Shown here in pieces: positions 36,894 through 45,760 of a stretch of 64,000 nucleotides of DNA; within the stretch, counting starts at the first letter, position 1; the number at the start of each line of letters is the position of its first letter. The stretch is from Cronobacter turicensis z3032. GTDB lineage: Bacteria > Pseudomonadota > Gammaproteobacteria > Enterobacterales > Enterobacteriaceae. The notes beneath the pieces were generated by a model. That model did not search any database and was not told where the DNA came from. It saw nothing but the letters and a program-made list of their open reading frames with translations. Location: the NCBI GenBank assembly GCA_000027065.2, contig FN543093.2, positions 1,492,074-1,556,073 of the forward strand. The letters run 5' to 3'. Both the position numbers and the translations under genes were made by a program.

Positions 36894-36894
36894 T

Positions 36895-37659
36895 TTACCA
36901 CATGACGCTGACGTTTGCCGCCTGCGCCCAGGCGATAAACGCGTCGCCGGGCATGCGGTCGGTGGCGATAGTATCGAACGCCTCAAGCGGCCCCATGCAG
37001 GCGGGCCGCACCTGACCAAACTTACTGTGATCGGCCACGATCACGTGACGCTGGGCCATCTCCAGCGCCCAGTGTTTTACCGGCAATTCGTCGAGATTAA
37101 AACAGGTCGCGCCATACTGCGGATGTACGCCCGCCGCCGAAAAAAACGCGATGTCGGGGCAGAGATTGCGCAGCGTCTCCTGGAAATTGAGCGGTTTGAA
37201 AATGGCGTTGCTGGCGTGGAATTCGCCGCCGCAAAGAATAACGCGGCAGTGCGGTTTCTCCTGGAGCGCCAGAAAGGTGTTAAGCGAATAGCAGATGCCG
37301 GTAAAGGGCAGGGCGTCGTCCAGCGCGTCGATGATCCATGGCGTGGTGGTGCCGCAGTCGAAAAATAGCGTCTGGTGCGGGCGGGCGAGCGACGCCGCGA
37401 GCGCGGCCGCGTGGCGCTTCTCTTCCACCAGCCGGGTTTGCTCGTCGCTCAGCAGATAGCGGCTCACCGCCACCCCGCGCGGCTCCAGCACAATGTAACC
37501 GCCAAGCAGCGTGACCGGCGCGTCATTGCCCTGAAGATCGCGGCGAATGGTCATCTCAGAGACGCCCAGCAGCGCCGCCGCCTCTTTAAGATGCATTTTA
37601 TCCTGTCGCTTTAGCGCCTGTAGCAATTGCGCCAGCCGCTCGTCACGCCGCGTTTCCAT
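36895..37659 (-). CDS. deoR: Deoxyribose operon repressor DeoR
   Basis: DeoR represses nucleoside catabolism genes and is induced by deoxyribose-5-phosphate. The N-terminal helix-turn-helix (MHLKEAAALLGVSEMTIRRD) and the DeoR sensor domain (LFFDCGTTTPWII, GGEFHASNAIFKPLNF, AAGVHPQYGATCFN) are clear. The 254 aa equal the family (E. coli 252). It is transcribed toward dacC, as in E. coli. Confidence 0.95.
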   Translation of the reverse strand: METRRDERLAQLLQALKRQDKMHLKEAAALLGVSEMTIRRDLQGNDAPVTLLGGYIVLEPRGVAVSRYLLSDEQTRLVEEKRHAAALAASLARPHQTLFFDCGTTTPWIIDALDDALPFTGICYSLNTFLALQEKPHCRVILCGGEFHASNAIFKPLNFQETLRNLCPDIAFFSAAGVHPQYGATCFNLDELPVKHWALEMAQRHVIVADHSKFGQVRPACMGPLEAFDTIATDRMPGDAFIAWAQAANVSVMW

Positions 37660-37738
37660 AATCCCTCTTGCTCAACCCGGCGCCACGCCCTTCGCGCGGC
37701 GCCTGAAAAGTCGTGCAATCTTACCTGTCGGCCTGCGG

Positions 37739-38332
37739 TTAGTCACGCACCCAGCCTTTACGGATGGGCAGCGCAAAACAGAAACGATAGAGCTGGCGCA
37801 GCGTGCGGTAGAGCGGTTCGCCGAGCGGCGTCCAGAGGATCTGCGCGCTCAGGCAGGCGAGCATCGCCACCAGCAAGCCGCCCGCCATATCCAGCGGCCA
37901 GTGGACGCCCAGATAGACGCGCGACCAGGCGATCGCGCAGGCCACCGCCATTAACAGCGCGCCCGACCAGAGGCGGTGCCAGAAGAGAAACGCCAGCGCG
38001 AAGGTGAAAATCACGGTGCCGTGATCGCTTGGGTAGGAGTCGTCCGGCGCGTGCGGCAGGAACTGATGGCCGAGGCCCACCACAAACGGGCGCGGATGCG
38101 GAAACAGATGGCCCGCAAGCCAGGAGACGGCAAGACTAATGAGCAGCGCCAGCGCGAACTTCACGACCAGCCTGCGCTCGCCGGGACGCCAGAGCCAGAG
38201 CACCGCCGGCAGCAGCGGCACAATCGAGATAAGATCGCGGGCGATAAACGTCGCCAGCGCGATAAGCCAGCCCGGCGACGCGGGCGTCGCGTTAATGTGC
38301 AAAAACAGAAATTGATTCAACGCTTCCATCAT
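37739..38332 (-). CDS. ybjG: Undecaprenyl-diphosphate phosphatase YbjG
   Basis: YbjG is a PAP2-family inner-membrane enzyme that recycles undecaprenyl pyrophosphate to the monophosphate carrier; excess gives bacitracin resistance. The PAP2 motifs are HPRPFVVG (C1), YPSDHGTVIF (C2) and WSRVYLGVHWPLDM (C3). It ends CFALPIRKGWVRD as in E. coli; the length is 197 aa (E. coli 198). Its start overlaps the stop of the upstream PAP2 gene by 4 bases (ATGA), an arrangement E. coli lacks. Confidence 0.94.
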   Translation of the reverse strand: MMEALNQFLFLHINATPASPGWLIALATFIARDLISIVPLLPAVLWLWRPGERRLVVKFALALLISLAVSWLAGHLFPHPRPFVVGLGHQFLPHAPDDSYPSDHGTVIFTFALAFLFWHRLWSGALLMAVACAIAWSRVYLGVHWPLDMAGGLLVAMLACLSAQILWTPLGEPLYRTLRQLYRFCFALPIRKGWVRD

Positions 38333-39069
38333 AGGGTTGCGGGTTCCTTATTCATCAATGTGGTGGTCACGCCCCACGTCACCACCTGCGTGAGCCACAC
38401 CCACCAGCCTGCCCACAGGTTATGGGTGAAGAAATGCGCGCCGCGCATCACCTGGCCGAAGCCCATCGCGAGCCCCAGTACAATGCCCGCCGCCAGCGCC
38501 AGCCGGGCGTATCCCGGATGTTCGCGTTTAAGACCGAACCAGAGGCCCATCATCATAAAACCGCTGGAGGCATGGCCGCCGGGGAAACAGCGGCCAGGAC
38601 CGCTGCCGTCGGGCACCGCGTCAAAGAGCGGATAAGAGAGCGCCTTTCCGCCATACTCTACGAGATCCCACGGACAGCTGTGATGGCTGATGGCCTTCAG
38701 GATGCCGACCACGGCGGCCCCTAGGCCCATCAGCACCGCCACCATCATCCAGCGCGGATGGCGACGAATCACGCCATACAGCAGGCTCCCGACGGCGACC
38801 GCGATCGCGCAATATTTGGCGAGCCGGTGGTTGAGCAGATCAAGCCAGTGGTTGTCCTGCCAGGGAAAATCTCCTGCGGCGGCGTCAAACCACATCTGCG
38901 TCAGCCAGCGGTCCAGCGTTTCCGTGCGTGAAAGCCAGGTGAACAGCACGCCCAGCGCCGTTAACAGCGCGAGCTGACCAACATAAAAGCGCAGAGGCAA
39001 GGAATAAAGGGAGATTGTCTTATTTATCCGGGGCCTGGCGGGCCAGAAAAGCGGAGTTAAAGTACGCAT
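38329..39069 (-). CDS. Second PAP2-family membrane phosphatase
   Basis: This 246-aa inner-membrane lipid phosphatase is translationally coupled to ybjG. About five to six hydrophobic segments are visible. PAP2-like motifs are present in variant form: KAISHHSCPWDL in place of the usual K-x6-RP, CFPGGHASSGF in place of PSGH, and GFGQVMRGAHFFTHNLWAG for the third motif (Arg and His retained). This CPWDL/FPGGHASSG subtype is a recognised branch of bacterial PAP2 proteins of unsettled substrate; lipid A or undecaprenyl phosphates are candidates. E. coli has no counterpart at this position. The start is the ATG at 39069. Confidence 0.82.
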   Translation of the reverse strand: MRTLTPLFWPARPRINKTISLYSLPLRFYVGQLALLTALGVLFTWLSRTETLDRWLTQMWFDAAAGDFPWQDNHWLDLLNHRLAKYCAIAVAVGSLLYGVIRRHPRWMMVAVLMGLGAAVVGILKAISHHSCPWDLVEYGGKALSYPLFDAVPDGSGPGRCFPGGHASSGFMMMGLWFGLKREHPGYARLALAAGIVLGLAMGFGQVMRGAHFFTHNLWAGWWVWLTQVVTWGVTTTLMNKEPATL

Positions 39070-39236
39070 AGCGGCGCCATCGGGAAGAGGAAAACCGCCA
39101 GCATAAAGAGGCTAACTTAAGAAAACCTTAAACAACCGGGCGAAAGGCGCGCCACGCCCCGGTTGTCGCACACAATTCACTATCGCGCGGCGCGGCAATT
39201 CATTACACTTTGCGCGATTTTATAGATGGATGACTC

Positions 39237-40469
39237 ATGCAAACTCACGCAAACCGAACCGGACGTCTCGGACGCCAGGCGCTGCTGTTCCCGCTCTGCC
39301 TGGTGCTCTACGAATTCTCGACTTATATCGGCAACGACATGATCCAGCCGGGCATGCTCGCGGTCGTCGAACAGTATCAGGCGGGCGTCGAATGGGTGCC
39401 CACCTCCATGACCGCTTATCTCGCGGGCGGCATGTTTTTACAGTGGCTGCTCGGCCCGCTGTCTGACCGTATCGGCAGACGCCCCGTGATGCTGGCGGGC
39501 GTGGTGTGGTTTATCGTCACCTGCCTCGCCACGCTGCTGGCCCAGACCATTGAACAGTTCACCGTGCTGCGCTTTTTGCAGGGTATCAGCCTGTGCTTTA
39601 TCGGCGCGGTAGGGTATGCCGCGATTCAGGAGTCGTTTGAGGAGGCGGTGTGCATCAAAATCACCGCGCTGATGGCGAACGTGGCGCTGATAGCGCCGCT
39701 GCTCGGGCCGCTGGTGGGCGCCGCCTGGGTGCACGCCGCGCCCTGGGAGATGATGTTTGTGCTGTTCGCGGCGCTGGCGGCTATCTCTTTCGTTGGCCTG
39801 TGGCGCGCCATGCCGGAGACGGCCACGCGGCTTGGCGAGACGCTGTCGCTGCGCGAGCTGGGCCGCGACTATAAAGCGGTGCTGAAGAACCTGCGGTTTG
39901 TGTCCGGGGCGCTGGCAATAGGTTTCGTCAGCCTGCCGCTGCTGGCGTGGATAGCGCAGTCGCCGGTGATTATTATCAGCGGCGAGCAGATGAGCACCTA
40001 TGAGTATGGCCTGTTGCAGGTGCCAATTTTCGGCGCGCTGATTATCGGCAACCTGGTGCTGGCGAAACTCACCGCGCGGCGCGCCGTGCGTTCGCTGATT
40101 GTGATGGGCGGCTGGCCGATTGTGACCGGGCTGGCGCTGGCGGCGCTCGCGACGGTTATCTCATCCCATAGCTATCTCTGGATGACGGCGGGCTTAAGTA
40201 TTTACGCCTTTGGCATCGGCATTGCCAACGCGGGCCTGGTGCGCCTGACGCTCTTTGCCAGCGATATCAGCAAAGGCACCGTCTCCGCGGCGATGGGCAT
40301 GTTGCAGATGACCATCTTCACGGTGGGCATTGAGGTCAGCAAGCACGCCTGGATTGGCGGCGGCAACGCGCTGTTTAACCTGTTTAACTTCGCGAGCGGG
40401 CTGCTGTGGCTGGGCCTGATGGTGATTTTCCTGAAGGACAAAACCGTCGGCACCCGCCCGGAAGGCTAA
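39237..40469 (+). CDS. mdfA: Multidrug efflux MFS transporter MdfA (Cmr)
   Basis: MdfA is a twelve-helix drug/proton antiporter expelling chloramphenicol, cations and other compounds. The first helix carries the acidic residue in [20 protein letters not shown] (Glu and Asp used for transport). Motif A is [14 protein letters not shown] and motif C lies in [19 protein letters not shown]. The 410 aa equal E. coli. The start is the ATG at 39237 with a weak GGATGA. A perfect hairpin follows. Confidence 0.96.
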   Translation: MQTHANRTGRLGRQALLFPLCLVLYEFSTYIGNDMIQPGMLAVVEQYQAGVEWVPTSMTAYLAGGMFLQWLLGPLSDRIGRRPVMLAGVVWFIVTCLATLLAQTIEQFTVLRFLQGISLCFIGAVGYAAIQESFEEAVCIKITALMANVALIAPLLGPLVGAAWVHAAPWEMMFVLFAALAAISFVGLWRAMPETATRLGETLSLRELGRDYKAVLKNLRFVSGALAIGFVSLPLLAWIAQSPVIIISGEQMSTYEYGLLQVPIFGALIIGNLVLAKLTARRAVRSLIVMGGWPIVTGLALAALATVISSHSYLWMTAGLSIYAFGIGIANAGLVRLTLFASDISKGTVSAAMGMLQMTIFTVGIEVSKHAWIGGGNALFNLFNFASGLLWLGLMVIFLKDKTVGTRPEG

Positions 40470-40476
40470 CGCGTTA

Positions 40477-40502
40477 GGCGACGGCCCGTCCGGGCCGTCG
40501 CC
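40477..40502. terminator. Perfect palindromic hairpin between mdfA and ybjI
   Basis: A 12-bp GC-rich stem (GGCGACGGCCCG at 40477-40488 with CGGGCCGTCGCC at 40491-40502) has a 2-base loop and sits between two convergent genes. No T-run is present on either side, so it may act as an mRNA-end barrier rather than an intrinsic terminator. Confidence 0.6.
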
Positions 40503-41315
40503 TCAGGCGAATGGCGCATCGCCGTTCAGCACCTTGTCGATAATCTCCAGCACGCCATCCCGATTGTTGGCGGGCGCACGGTAACGCGCCACCTTGTGGA
40601 TCGCCTCCGGCGCGTTGTCCATCGCAAACCCAAACCCGGCATGACGCAGCATCTCGACGTCATTGCCGCCGTCGCCAAACGCCACGACCTCGCTGTCCGC
40701 AATGCCCCAGCGCTGTTGCAGCATCTGAATGCCGTTCGCCTTGTGAAGGCCAGGGATGATGAGATCGATAGAGCCGTGACCGCTGGAGACCGGCACCACG
40801 ATGCCTTCAAACACCTCGGTCAGCTCGTCCATTCGTTTCAGCAACTGGATATCCGGCAGGTTGAGCGCGAACTTAAAGAAAATGTCGTTGATACCGTGCA
40901 AGTCGTCGACAAAGGCCAGGCGGTGGTAGTAGCGCGACGCCATCTCTTTGAAGCGTTCGTCGTAGCGGTTAAGCGTGTAGCCGCTGTTTTTCCCGCAGGC
41001 GATAATTTCCAGATTGTCCAGCGTCATCAGGTGGTCGATGACGTGACGATACTCTTCATCGCTCAACTCGCCGTTAAACACATCTTCGCCTTCGCACACC
41101 ACCCACGCGCCGTTTTCCGCCACGAAGGCTATCTCATCGGCTATCTCCGGAAAGAACGACGTCAGCTGGTAGTACTGGTTGCCGCTCGCCACGACAAAAC
41201 GGATGCCGCGCGCTTTCAGGGCGGCGTACTGCTTAAGAAAACGCTCGCGGTGATAGGTCTTGTCATCGCGTAAAAACGTGCCGTCCATATCCACGGCGAT
41301 TAACTTAACTGTCAT
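40503..41315 (-). CDS. ybjI: HAD-superfamily phosphatase YbjI
   Basis: This Cof-type (class IIB) HAD phosphatase in E. coli dephosphorylates FMN and sugar phosphates. Motif 1 is AVDMDGTFLRDDKTY (nucleophile Asp), motif 2 is VVASGNQYYQL, the motif 3 Lys lies near LHKANGIQML, and motif 4 is FGDGGNDVEML. The 270 aa equal E. coli (271). The start is the ATG at 41315 with AAGGAGCG upstream. Confidence 0.95.
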   Translation of the reverse strand: MTVKLIAVDMDGTFLRDDKTYHRERFLKQYAALKARGIRFVVASGNQYYQLTSFFPEIADEIAFVAENGAWVVCEGEDVFNGELSDEEYRHVIDHLMTLDNLEIIACGKNSGYTLNRYDERFKEMASRYYHRLAFVDDLHGINDIFFKFALNLPDIQLLKRMDELTEVFEGIVVPVSSGHGSIDLIIPGLHKANGIQMLQQRWGIADSEVVAFGDGGNDVEMLRHAGFGFAMDNAPEAIHKVARYRAPANNRDGVLEIIDKVLNGDAPFA

Positions 41316-41425
41316 AAACGCTCCTTAAGGATTTACCAGGCCAGACACGGTAAAAGTGCGGATAATGGCCTGTTAACATAAGCTCTGGTTATTAAAAGGA
41401 TTTTCACTTAATTCAAATTTAGACC

Positions 41426-41453
41426 TAAAGCTAAATTGCCCCGGGGCCGATAG
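41426..41453 (+). promoter_or_regulatory. Sigma-28 (FliA)-type promoter of the orphan flagellin gene
   Basis: TAAAGCTA (41426-41433) and GCCGATAG (41446-41453) match the FliA consensus TAAAGTTT-N11-GCCGATAA at 5-6 of 8 and 7 of 8 bases, with a 12-base spacer. It sits about 43 bases upstream of the flagellin ATG, the expected place for a class-3 flagellar promoter. Confidence 0.72.
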
Positions 41454-41495
41454 TAGCCTTGTTAACGACTCTCCGACGTGCGAAACGGCAACCCT

Positions 41496-42947
41496 ATGGC
41501 GACTATCTTCAACAACCTGATGTCCGGCAATGTCCTGACGCAGCAGAAAAAAACGGCCGCTAGCTTAAGCCAGTCCATCGAGCGGCTCTCCTCCGGCATG
41601 CGCATTAACGGCGCGAAAGATGACGCTGCCGGGCAGGCTATTGCCAACCGTATGTCCGCCACGCTCAGGGCGAATGATGTGGCCTCGCGCAGCATGAACG
41701 ACGGGATCAGCCTCTCGCAGACGGCGGAAGGCGCGCTTTCCGAAGTAACCGATCTGCTGACGCGCGCCAAAGAGCTGGCTGTTCAGGCGGCGACCGGCAC
41801 ACTGGATTCGAGCGATCGTGCGGCGATTTCCGCCGAATACAGCGAGATAAGAGAGCAGATTGACGCCATTTCCACAGGGACGACGATTTTCGGCAAATAT
41901 CCGCTGGCGCCCGCGGCATCCCCACCGCCGCCCGCGCCGCAGCTCGGTAATATTCCGTCTATCAACCAGCGCTTTCCGGTGCCTGGTCAGCAATACACCT
42001 TTTCGTCCGGACTGGTGCCGCTGGCTTACATTCCGGCAGGCGCGACCAACATTACGCTCACGATTAACTCGGGCTGGATGGATGACGATATCCAGCTGTT
42101 CAGCCGTGATGGCAGCCATCTTGTCGGCACGCCGGTGAACGGCCCCACCCGCGATTTCACCTGGACCAATAACGGGGTGAACAGTACCGCGACGGCGAAC
42201 ACCAAAATCATTTCTACCGATAATGGCTTTCTGCCGGGGGCCAGCTACAGCGACGCGAACCTGACGCAGGGGCCCGCCACGTACAATGTTAGCGGCGGCG
42301 CGGTGAAGCAGTACAACGGCATGACCATCACCTACAGCGGCGACGGCGATCGCTATGAGACGCCCGCGACGGGCTGGGCCAACAACGGGACGGTGTCGCC
42401 GGGAAACTATCTGGAACGGCTCTCGATCGACAAGGTGACGGAAGATGTGATCATCATGGTGGTCGGCAACGGCTCGTTTTATGGCGATATGACCTGGAGT
42501 AAGCTGCCGAAGCCCACCGATCCGCCGGATAACGGGCCGGTCAGCACCGATACCGACATCGTCATGAGCGCGGACTACGGCGAGGCGGTGGAGTATAAAA
42601 CGATCCCCGGCACGCCCTCGGACACCAAAACGCTCGGCCTTGACGTTACGCGGCTCGATAACCAGCAGAGCGCGTCGCAGGCCATAGACGCCATCGATCA
42701 CGCGCTGGATACCGTGAGCGCGTACCGCGGCACCTACGGGAGCCTCGTGAATACGTTCGATTCGGCGAAGGCGGGGCTGGCGCAGAAGACCGTCGCCACG
42801 ACCGCCGCGCGCAGCCGCATCGAGGATGCGGATTTCGCGCAGGAAGCCAGCAACCTCAGCCGGTCGCAGATCCTGCAACAGGCCGGTAACGCCGTGCTGG
42901 CGCAGGCGAACCAGCAGGCGGAGAGCGTGCTCTCGCTGCTTAAATAA
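41496..42947 (+). CDS. Orphan flagellin (FliC-like) with atypical central region
   Basis: This is a structural flagellin outside any flagellar cluster. The start at 41496 ([20 protein letters not shown]) follows the sigma-28-like promoter; a GTG six codons earlier is less likely. Residues 1-130 are the D0/D1 domain ([68 protein letters not shown]). Residues about 405-483 are the C-terminal D1/D0 domain ([60 protein letters not shown]). The ~270-residue centre starts with a Pro/Ala-rich linker and looks beta-rich; I do not recognise it. Length 483 aa. It overlaps the ybjJ stop by 8 bases on the other strand. E. coli has nothing between ybjI and ybjJ. Confidence 0.88.
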   Translation: MATIFNNLMSGNVLTQQKKTAASLSQSIERLSSGMRINGAKDDAAGQAIANRMSATLRANDVASRSMNDGISLSQTAEGALSEVTDLLTRAKELAVQAATGTLDSSDRAAISAEYSEIREQIDAISTGTTIFGKYPLAPAASPPPPAPQLGNIPSINQRFPVPGQQYTFSSGLVPLAYIPAGATNITLTINSGWMDDDIQLFSRDGSHLVGTPVNGPTRDFTWTNNGVNSTATANTKIISTDNGFLPGASYSDANLTQGPATYNVSGGAVKQYNGMTITYSGDGDRYETPATGWANNGTVSPGNYLERLSIDKVTEDVIIMVVGNGSFYGDMTWSKLPKPTDPPDNGPVSTDTDIVMSADYGEAVEYKTIPGTPSDTKTLGLDVTRLDNQQSASQAIDAIDHALDTVSAYRGTYGSLVNTFDSAKAGLAQKTVATTAARSRIEDADFAQEASNLSRSQILQQAGNAVLAQANQQAESVLSLLK

Positions 42948-44166
42948 CGTCACGCGCCTGCCCGGACGCTGACGCCACAGGCGTAGCGGGTTTCGCCACC
43001 GCGCGAGCCACCATGGCCGCCAGCACCACCAGCGACAACACCACCAGCATTGCGCTGCGCAATCCGTAATGTTCCCCCAGGAAGCCGAGCAGCGGCGGGC
43101 CCACCAGGAAGGCGATATAGCCTGCCGTCGCCACCACGCTGACGCGCACCGGCGCATCCGGCCCGGTATCACTCGCTGCCGAAATCGTCAGCGGGAAGCC
43201 GAGCGACGCGCCCAGGCCCCACAGCAGCACCGACACACTCGCGATAATCGGGTTATCGACAAAGATAATCAGCCCGATGCCGAGCGCGCCCATAATAGCG
43301 CTGGCGCGCACCACGTTAACGCGACTGTAGCGGTCGATAAACCAGCCGCCAAAGAAGCGGCCGAGCGTCATGCCGAGCGTGAAACCAGCGTAAATCAGCG
43401 AGCCGGAAGTGGGGCTAAAGCCGTGACCGTCCACCATGAGGAGCGGCAGCCAGTCGTTGGCGGAGCCTTCGGCAAACGCCATCGCCAGCACAATCAGGCC
43501 AATCAGCAGCAACTGGGTGTCTCTCCAGAACGGGATATGACCGGCAGGACGCTGCTGGCGCGCTTCTTTCGTCTCTATGCCGACGCCTTTCGGGATAGCC
43601 CGCAGCCCGATGATAATCGGAATAACGGTGATCAGCGTGGCAATCGCGAGATGCAGATCGGCGCGGAAATGAAACGCCGTCAGGCTCAGGCCGATGCCCG
43701 CGCCAATCAGCGTGCCGAGGCTGTAAAAGCCGTGCATCATGGGCAGCACGGTCTTGTTCTGTAACTGCTCGACGGTCGCGCCTTCGACATTGAGCGCCAC
43801 TTCGGCGGAGCCCATGCCCGCGCCCAGCACCGCCAGCCCGCTGGCAAACAGCAGCGGCGAGGCGAACCACAGCGCGAGCGCCATCAGCAACATCCCGATA
43901 ACCCCAAGCGCCATACCGTTGCGGATAACCGTATGCGTGCCGAGGCGCTTTACCAGCCAGCCGGAGCAGAGAATACCGCTCATGGAGCCGACCGAAAGCC
44001 CGAATAGCACGATGCCCATTCCGGCGGTGGAAACCGCCAGCACGTCACGGATGGACGGCGTGCGGGTCGCCCAGGAGGCCATCAACAGGCCCGGCAGAAA
44101 GAAAAACAGAAACAGCGCCCACGTCCGGTGACGCAGCGCGGAAGAGTGATTCACGTCGGATGACAT
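42940..44166 (-). CDS. ybjJ: MFS transporter YbjJ
   Basis: YbjJ is a twelve-helix major-facilitator protein of unknown substrate, of the fucose-permease-like group. The start at 44166 ([20 protein letters not shown]) aligns with E. coli; a longer frame to 44232 would cover the palindrome shared with rcdA. Landmarks are [60 protein letters not shown] and [20 protein letters not shown]. Length 408 aa (E. coli 402). It is divergent from rcdA. Confidence 0.93.
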   Translation of the reverse strand: MSSDVNHSSALRHRTWALFLFFFLPGLLMASWATRTPSIRDVLAVSTAGMGIVLFGLSVGSMSGILCSGWLVKRLGTHTVIRNGMALGVIGMLLMALALWFASPLLFASGLAVLGAGMGSAEVALNVEGATVEQLQNKTVLPMMHGFYSLGTLIGAGIGLSLTAFHFRADLHLAIATLITVIPIIIGLRAIPKGVGIETKEARQQRPAGHIPFWRDTQLLLIGLIVLAMAFAEGSANDWLPLLMVDGHGFSPTSGSLIYAGFTLGMTLGRFFGGWFIDRYSRVNVVRASAIMGALGIGLIIFVDNPIIASVSVLLWGLGASLGFPLTISAASDTGPDAPVRVSVVATAGYIAFLVGPPLLGFLGEHYGLRSAMLVVLSLVVLAAMVARAVAKPATPVASASGQARDVI

Positions 44167-44215
44167 AGCCCATTCGCCTGGAGAGTGAAAAAGAACCTTT
44201 AAAACGTAGCAAGGT

Positions 44216-44233
44216 TGTGTACATTTGTACACA
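44216..44233. promoter_or_regulatory. 8-2-8 inverted repeat between ybjJ and rcdA
   Basis: TGTGTACA (44216-44223) and TGTACACA (44226-44233) are perfect arms around TT. The site lies in the 104-bp divergent gap, about 50 bases from the ybjJ start and 38 from the rcdA start. A TetR-type dimer such as RcdA is the natural candidate to bind it and control both genes. Confidence 0.65.
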
Positions 44234-44270
44234 TACAGAAAATGCTTTCCGGCTGAGAATTCGACACCCT

Positions 44271-44816
44271 ATGGCGACACGACAAAACGACCCGCAACGC
44301 CGCGAGCGTATCCTGGAAGCGACGCTGGCCTGTATCGCGGCGCATGGCTTTCATCATATTACGCACCGCAAAATCGCCCTGGAGGCTGGCGTGCCGCTGG
44401 GCTCGGTCACCTACTATTTTACGACGCTGGAGGCGCTGCTGGCCGAGGCGTTTACGCGTTTCGCCGAAAGCATGTCTTGCCAGTATCAGGCGCTGATGGC
44501 GCAGGCTCAGAGCCGTGAGGAGGCCTGCGAGGCGCTAACGGCGTTGATTTGCGGCGCGCAGGTGACGACGCCTGAAAATATGGAGCTGATGTACCAGCTC
44601 TACGCCTATGCGAGCCGCCAGCCGCAGCTCAAAATCATCATGCAGGACTGGATGCGCCGCAGCCAGCAGACGCTCGAAACCTGGTTCGACCCGGCGACCG
44701 CCCGCGCGCTCGATGCGTTTGTGGAAGGGATGACGCTGCACTACGTCGTCGACCGCGAGCCGCTGAACCGCGAAACCATCCGCAGTATGGTGGGGAGAAT
44801 TGTGGGGGAGGGGTGA
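44271..44816 (+). CDS. rcdA: TetR-family regulator RcdA (YbjK)
   Basis: In E. coli RcdA affects biofilm and stress genes, including activation of csgD. The start at 44271 ([20 protein letters not shown]) matches E. coli; the upstream frame crosses the operator. The helix-turn-helix is [22 protein letters not shown]. The C-terminal ligand domain has [20 protein letters not shown] and [20 protein letters not shown]. Length 181 aa (E. coli 178). No clear Shine-Dalgarno is seen, so initiation may be weak. It is the last backbone gene before the island. Confidence 0.92.
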   Translation: MATRQNDPQRRERILEATLACIAAHGFHHITHRKIALEAGVPLGSVTYYFTTLEALLAEAFTRFAESMSCQYQALMAQAQSREEACEALTALICGAQVTTPENMELMYQLYAYASRQPQLKIIMQDWMRRSQQTLETWFDPATARALDAFVEGMTLHYVVDREPLNRETIRSMVGRIVGEG

Positions 44817-44940
44817 GGGGAACTGAATACACGAAACCGAGAAAGATACTTCTGGTCAATTAAGCCTAATTAAAATGATGCAAAATCCCCCCAACGGCAT
44901 TTCGCTTTAATACACTTGTGCGCAATAAGGACGGGAGCGG

Positions 44941-45273
44941 ATGAAGACAGTATCTGATAAAGAGATTGAGGCAATGATCTTAAAAGAATTGCCGCGGGTG
45001 ACGTCTTTTACACTTAAAACACAACAGCATGATATCGACAGCCCTTTGCAGGAAACATTTGAAGCCGAGGATATCGCCGAGATGGCGCAGGCGCTTTTTA
45101 GCCACTTCGGAACAGAGCGCGGTAGCTTCGATTTGGCCGTCTACTATCCATGGAAAACCTCGGGATGGTTTTCACGCAAGCCCGTGATACAGGATAAACC
45201 GCCTTTAACAATAAGGATGTTTGTGGAGTCGGTGAAGGCGGGACGGTGGTTATATGAGGGAGTGGAGAAATAG
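44941..45273 (+). CDS. DUF1493 family protein
   Basis: This 110-aa protein of the enterobacterial DUF1493 family is of unknown function. The start at 44941 has GGGAG 5 bases upstream. Recognisable family segments are IEAMILKELPRVTSFTLKTQ, the acidic middle and the C-terminal DLAVYYPWKTSGWFSRKPV followed by IRMFVESVKAGRWLYE. No signal peptide or membrane segment is seen. It lies between rcdA and the AT-rich island and its base composition is intermediate, so it could be either backbone or cargo. Confidence 0.75.
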   Translation: MKTVSDKEIEAMILKELPRVTSFTLKTQQHDIDSPLQETFEAEDIAEMAQALFSHFGTERGSFDLAVYYPWKTSGWFSRKPVIQDKPPLTIRMFVESVKAGRWLYEGVEK

Positions 45274-45654
45274 TCTGCCTGCAGTGCAGAAGGAAAGCAT
45301 AAGGTTCACTTTGATTTGGAATGCCAATAAACATGCTTTCAGGACTGTCATGCGATAGAACAAAAAGTGCTGAACTATCATTAATATACGCCATCCGAAC
45401 TATAGCAGGCTGGCGAAACAATGAGATTGACGTGAACAAGCCGACGCTATTAACTGACGGTTGTATTAAACACTGAAAGCAGGTCAACTAAGCTGAGCGA
45501 ATATTAAGTAGGTCAGAATGAGAGTACACAATAGTGACTTCCTTTTTTAAAAGCAGCAACATTAGCACAATGTACCTTACGACATGAATTTTATGTATTT
45601 TGTTGAGTTTAAAACTATAAACCGCTATGATTAATGGAATGAATTTATGGTTTT
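45274..45654. other. AT-rich spacer, no gene supported
   Basis: About 380 bases between the DUF1493 gene and the structured RNA candidate. An open frame exists on the minus strand (45098-45487), but it covers the DUF1493 gene in antisense and has no family resemblance. The base composition drops sharply here, marking the left edge of the island. No tRNA or clear attachment-site repeat was found. Confidence 0.5.
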
Positions 45655-45760
45655 GGGGAATTAGAGGCGGCCCCCCGAAAGTTGATACCGCCTAGTTGGT
45701 AACTTCGTCGAGCGACTGGGACTCCAACCGTGCCGGCTGTGAGGTCAGCTCTAATTTTTA
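45655..45760 (+). ncRNA. Candidate structured RNA abutting the DUF3800 gene
   Basis: On the plus strand about 100 nt fold as follows. Closing helix: AATTAGAG (45659-45666) with CTCTAATT (45749-45756), extended by G-U pairs. Hairpin 2: GGCGG (45666-45670) with CCGCC (45688-45692). Hairpin 3: GTTGG (45695-45699) with CCAAC (45724-45728), holding an inner GTCG/CGAC stem (45707-45716). Hairpin 4: GCTG (45736-45739) with CAGC (45746-45749). Loop 2 (AAGTT, 45679-45683... at 45679-45683) can pair with AACTT (45701-45705) as a pseudoknot. The closing helix runs into TTTTT. The G-U pairs favour the plus strand, though the minus strand is not excluded. Its 3' end overlaps the last codons of the DUF3800 gene in antisense. 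DUF3800 genes are known to have structured RNA motifs nearby (Weinberg and co-workers' DUF3800 motifs). Confidence 0.5.

Noticed and set aside
45098..45487. 129-codon minus-strand frame over the DUF1493 gene
   Set aside because: It is antisense to a recognised family gene and has low-complexity content with no homology that I can name.
45655..45760. tRNA or tmRNA in the structured region
   Set aside because: No acceptor/T-arm consensus (GTTCGAAT-type) or CCA end is present, and the stem sizes do not fit a cloverleaf.
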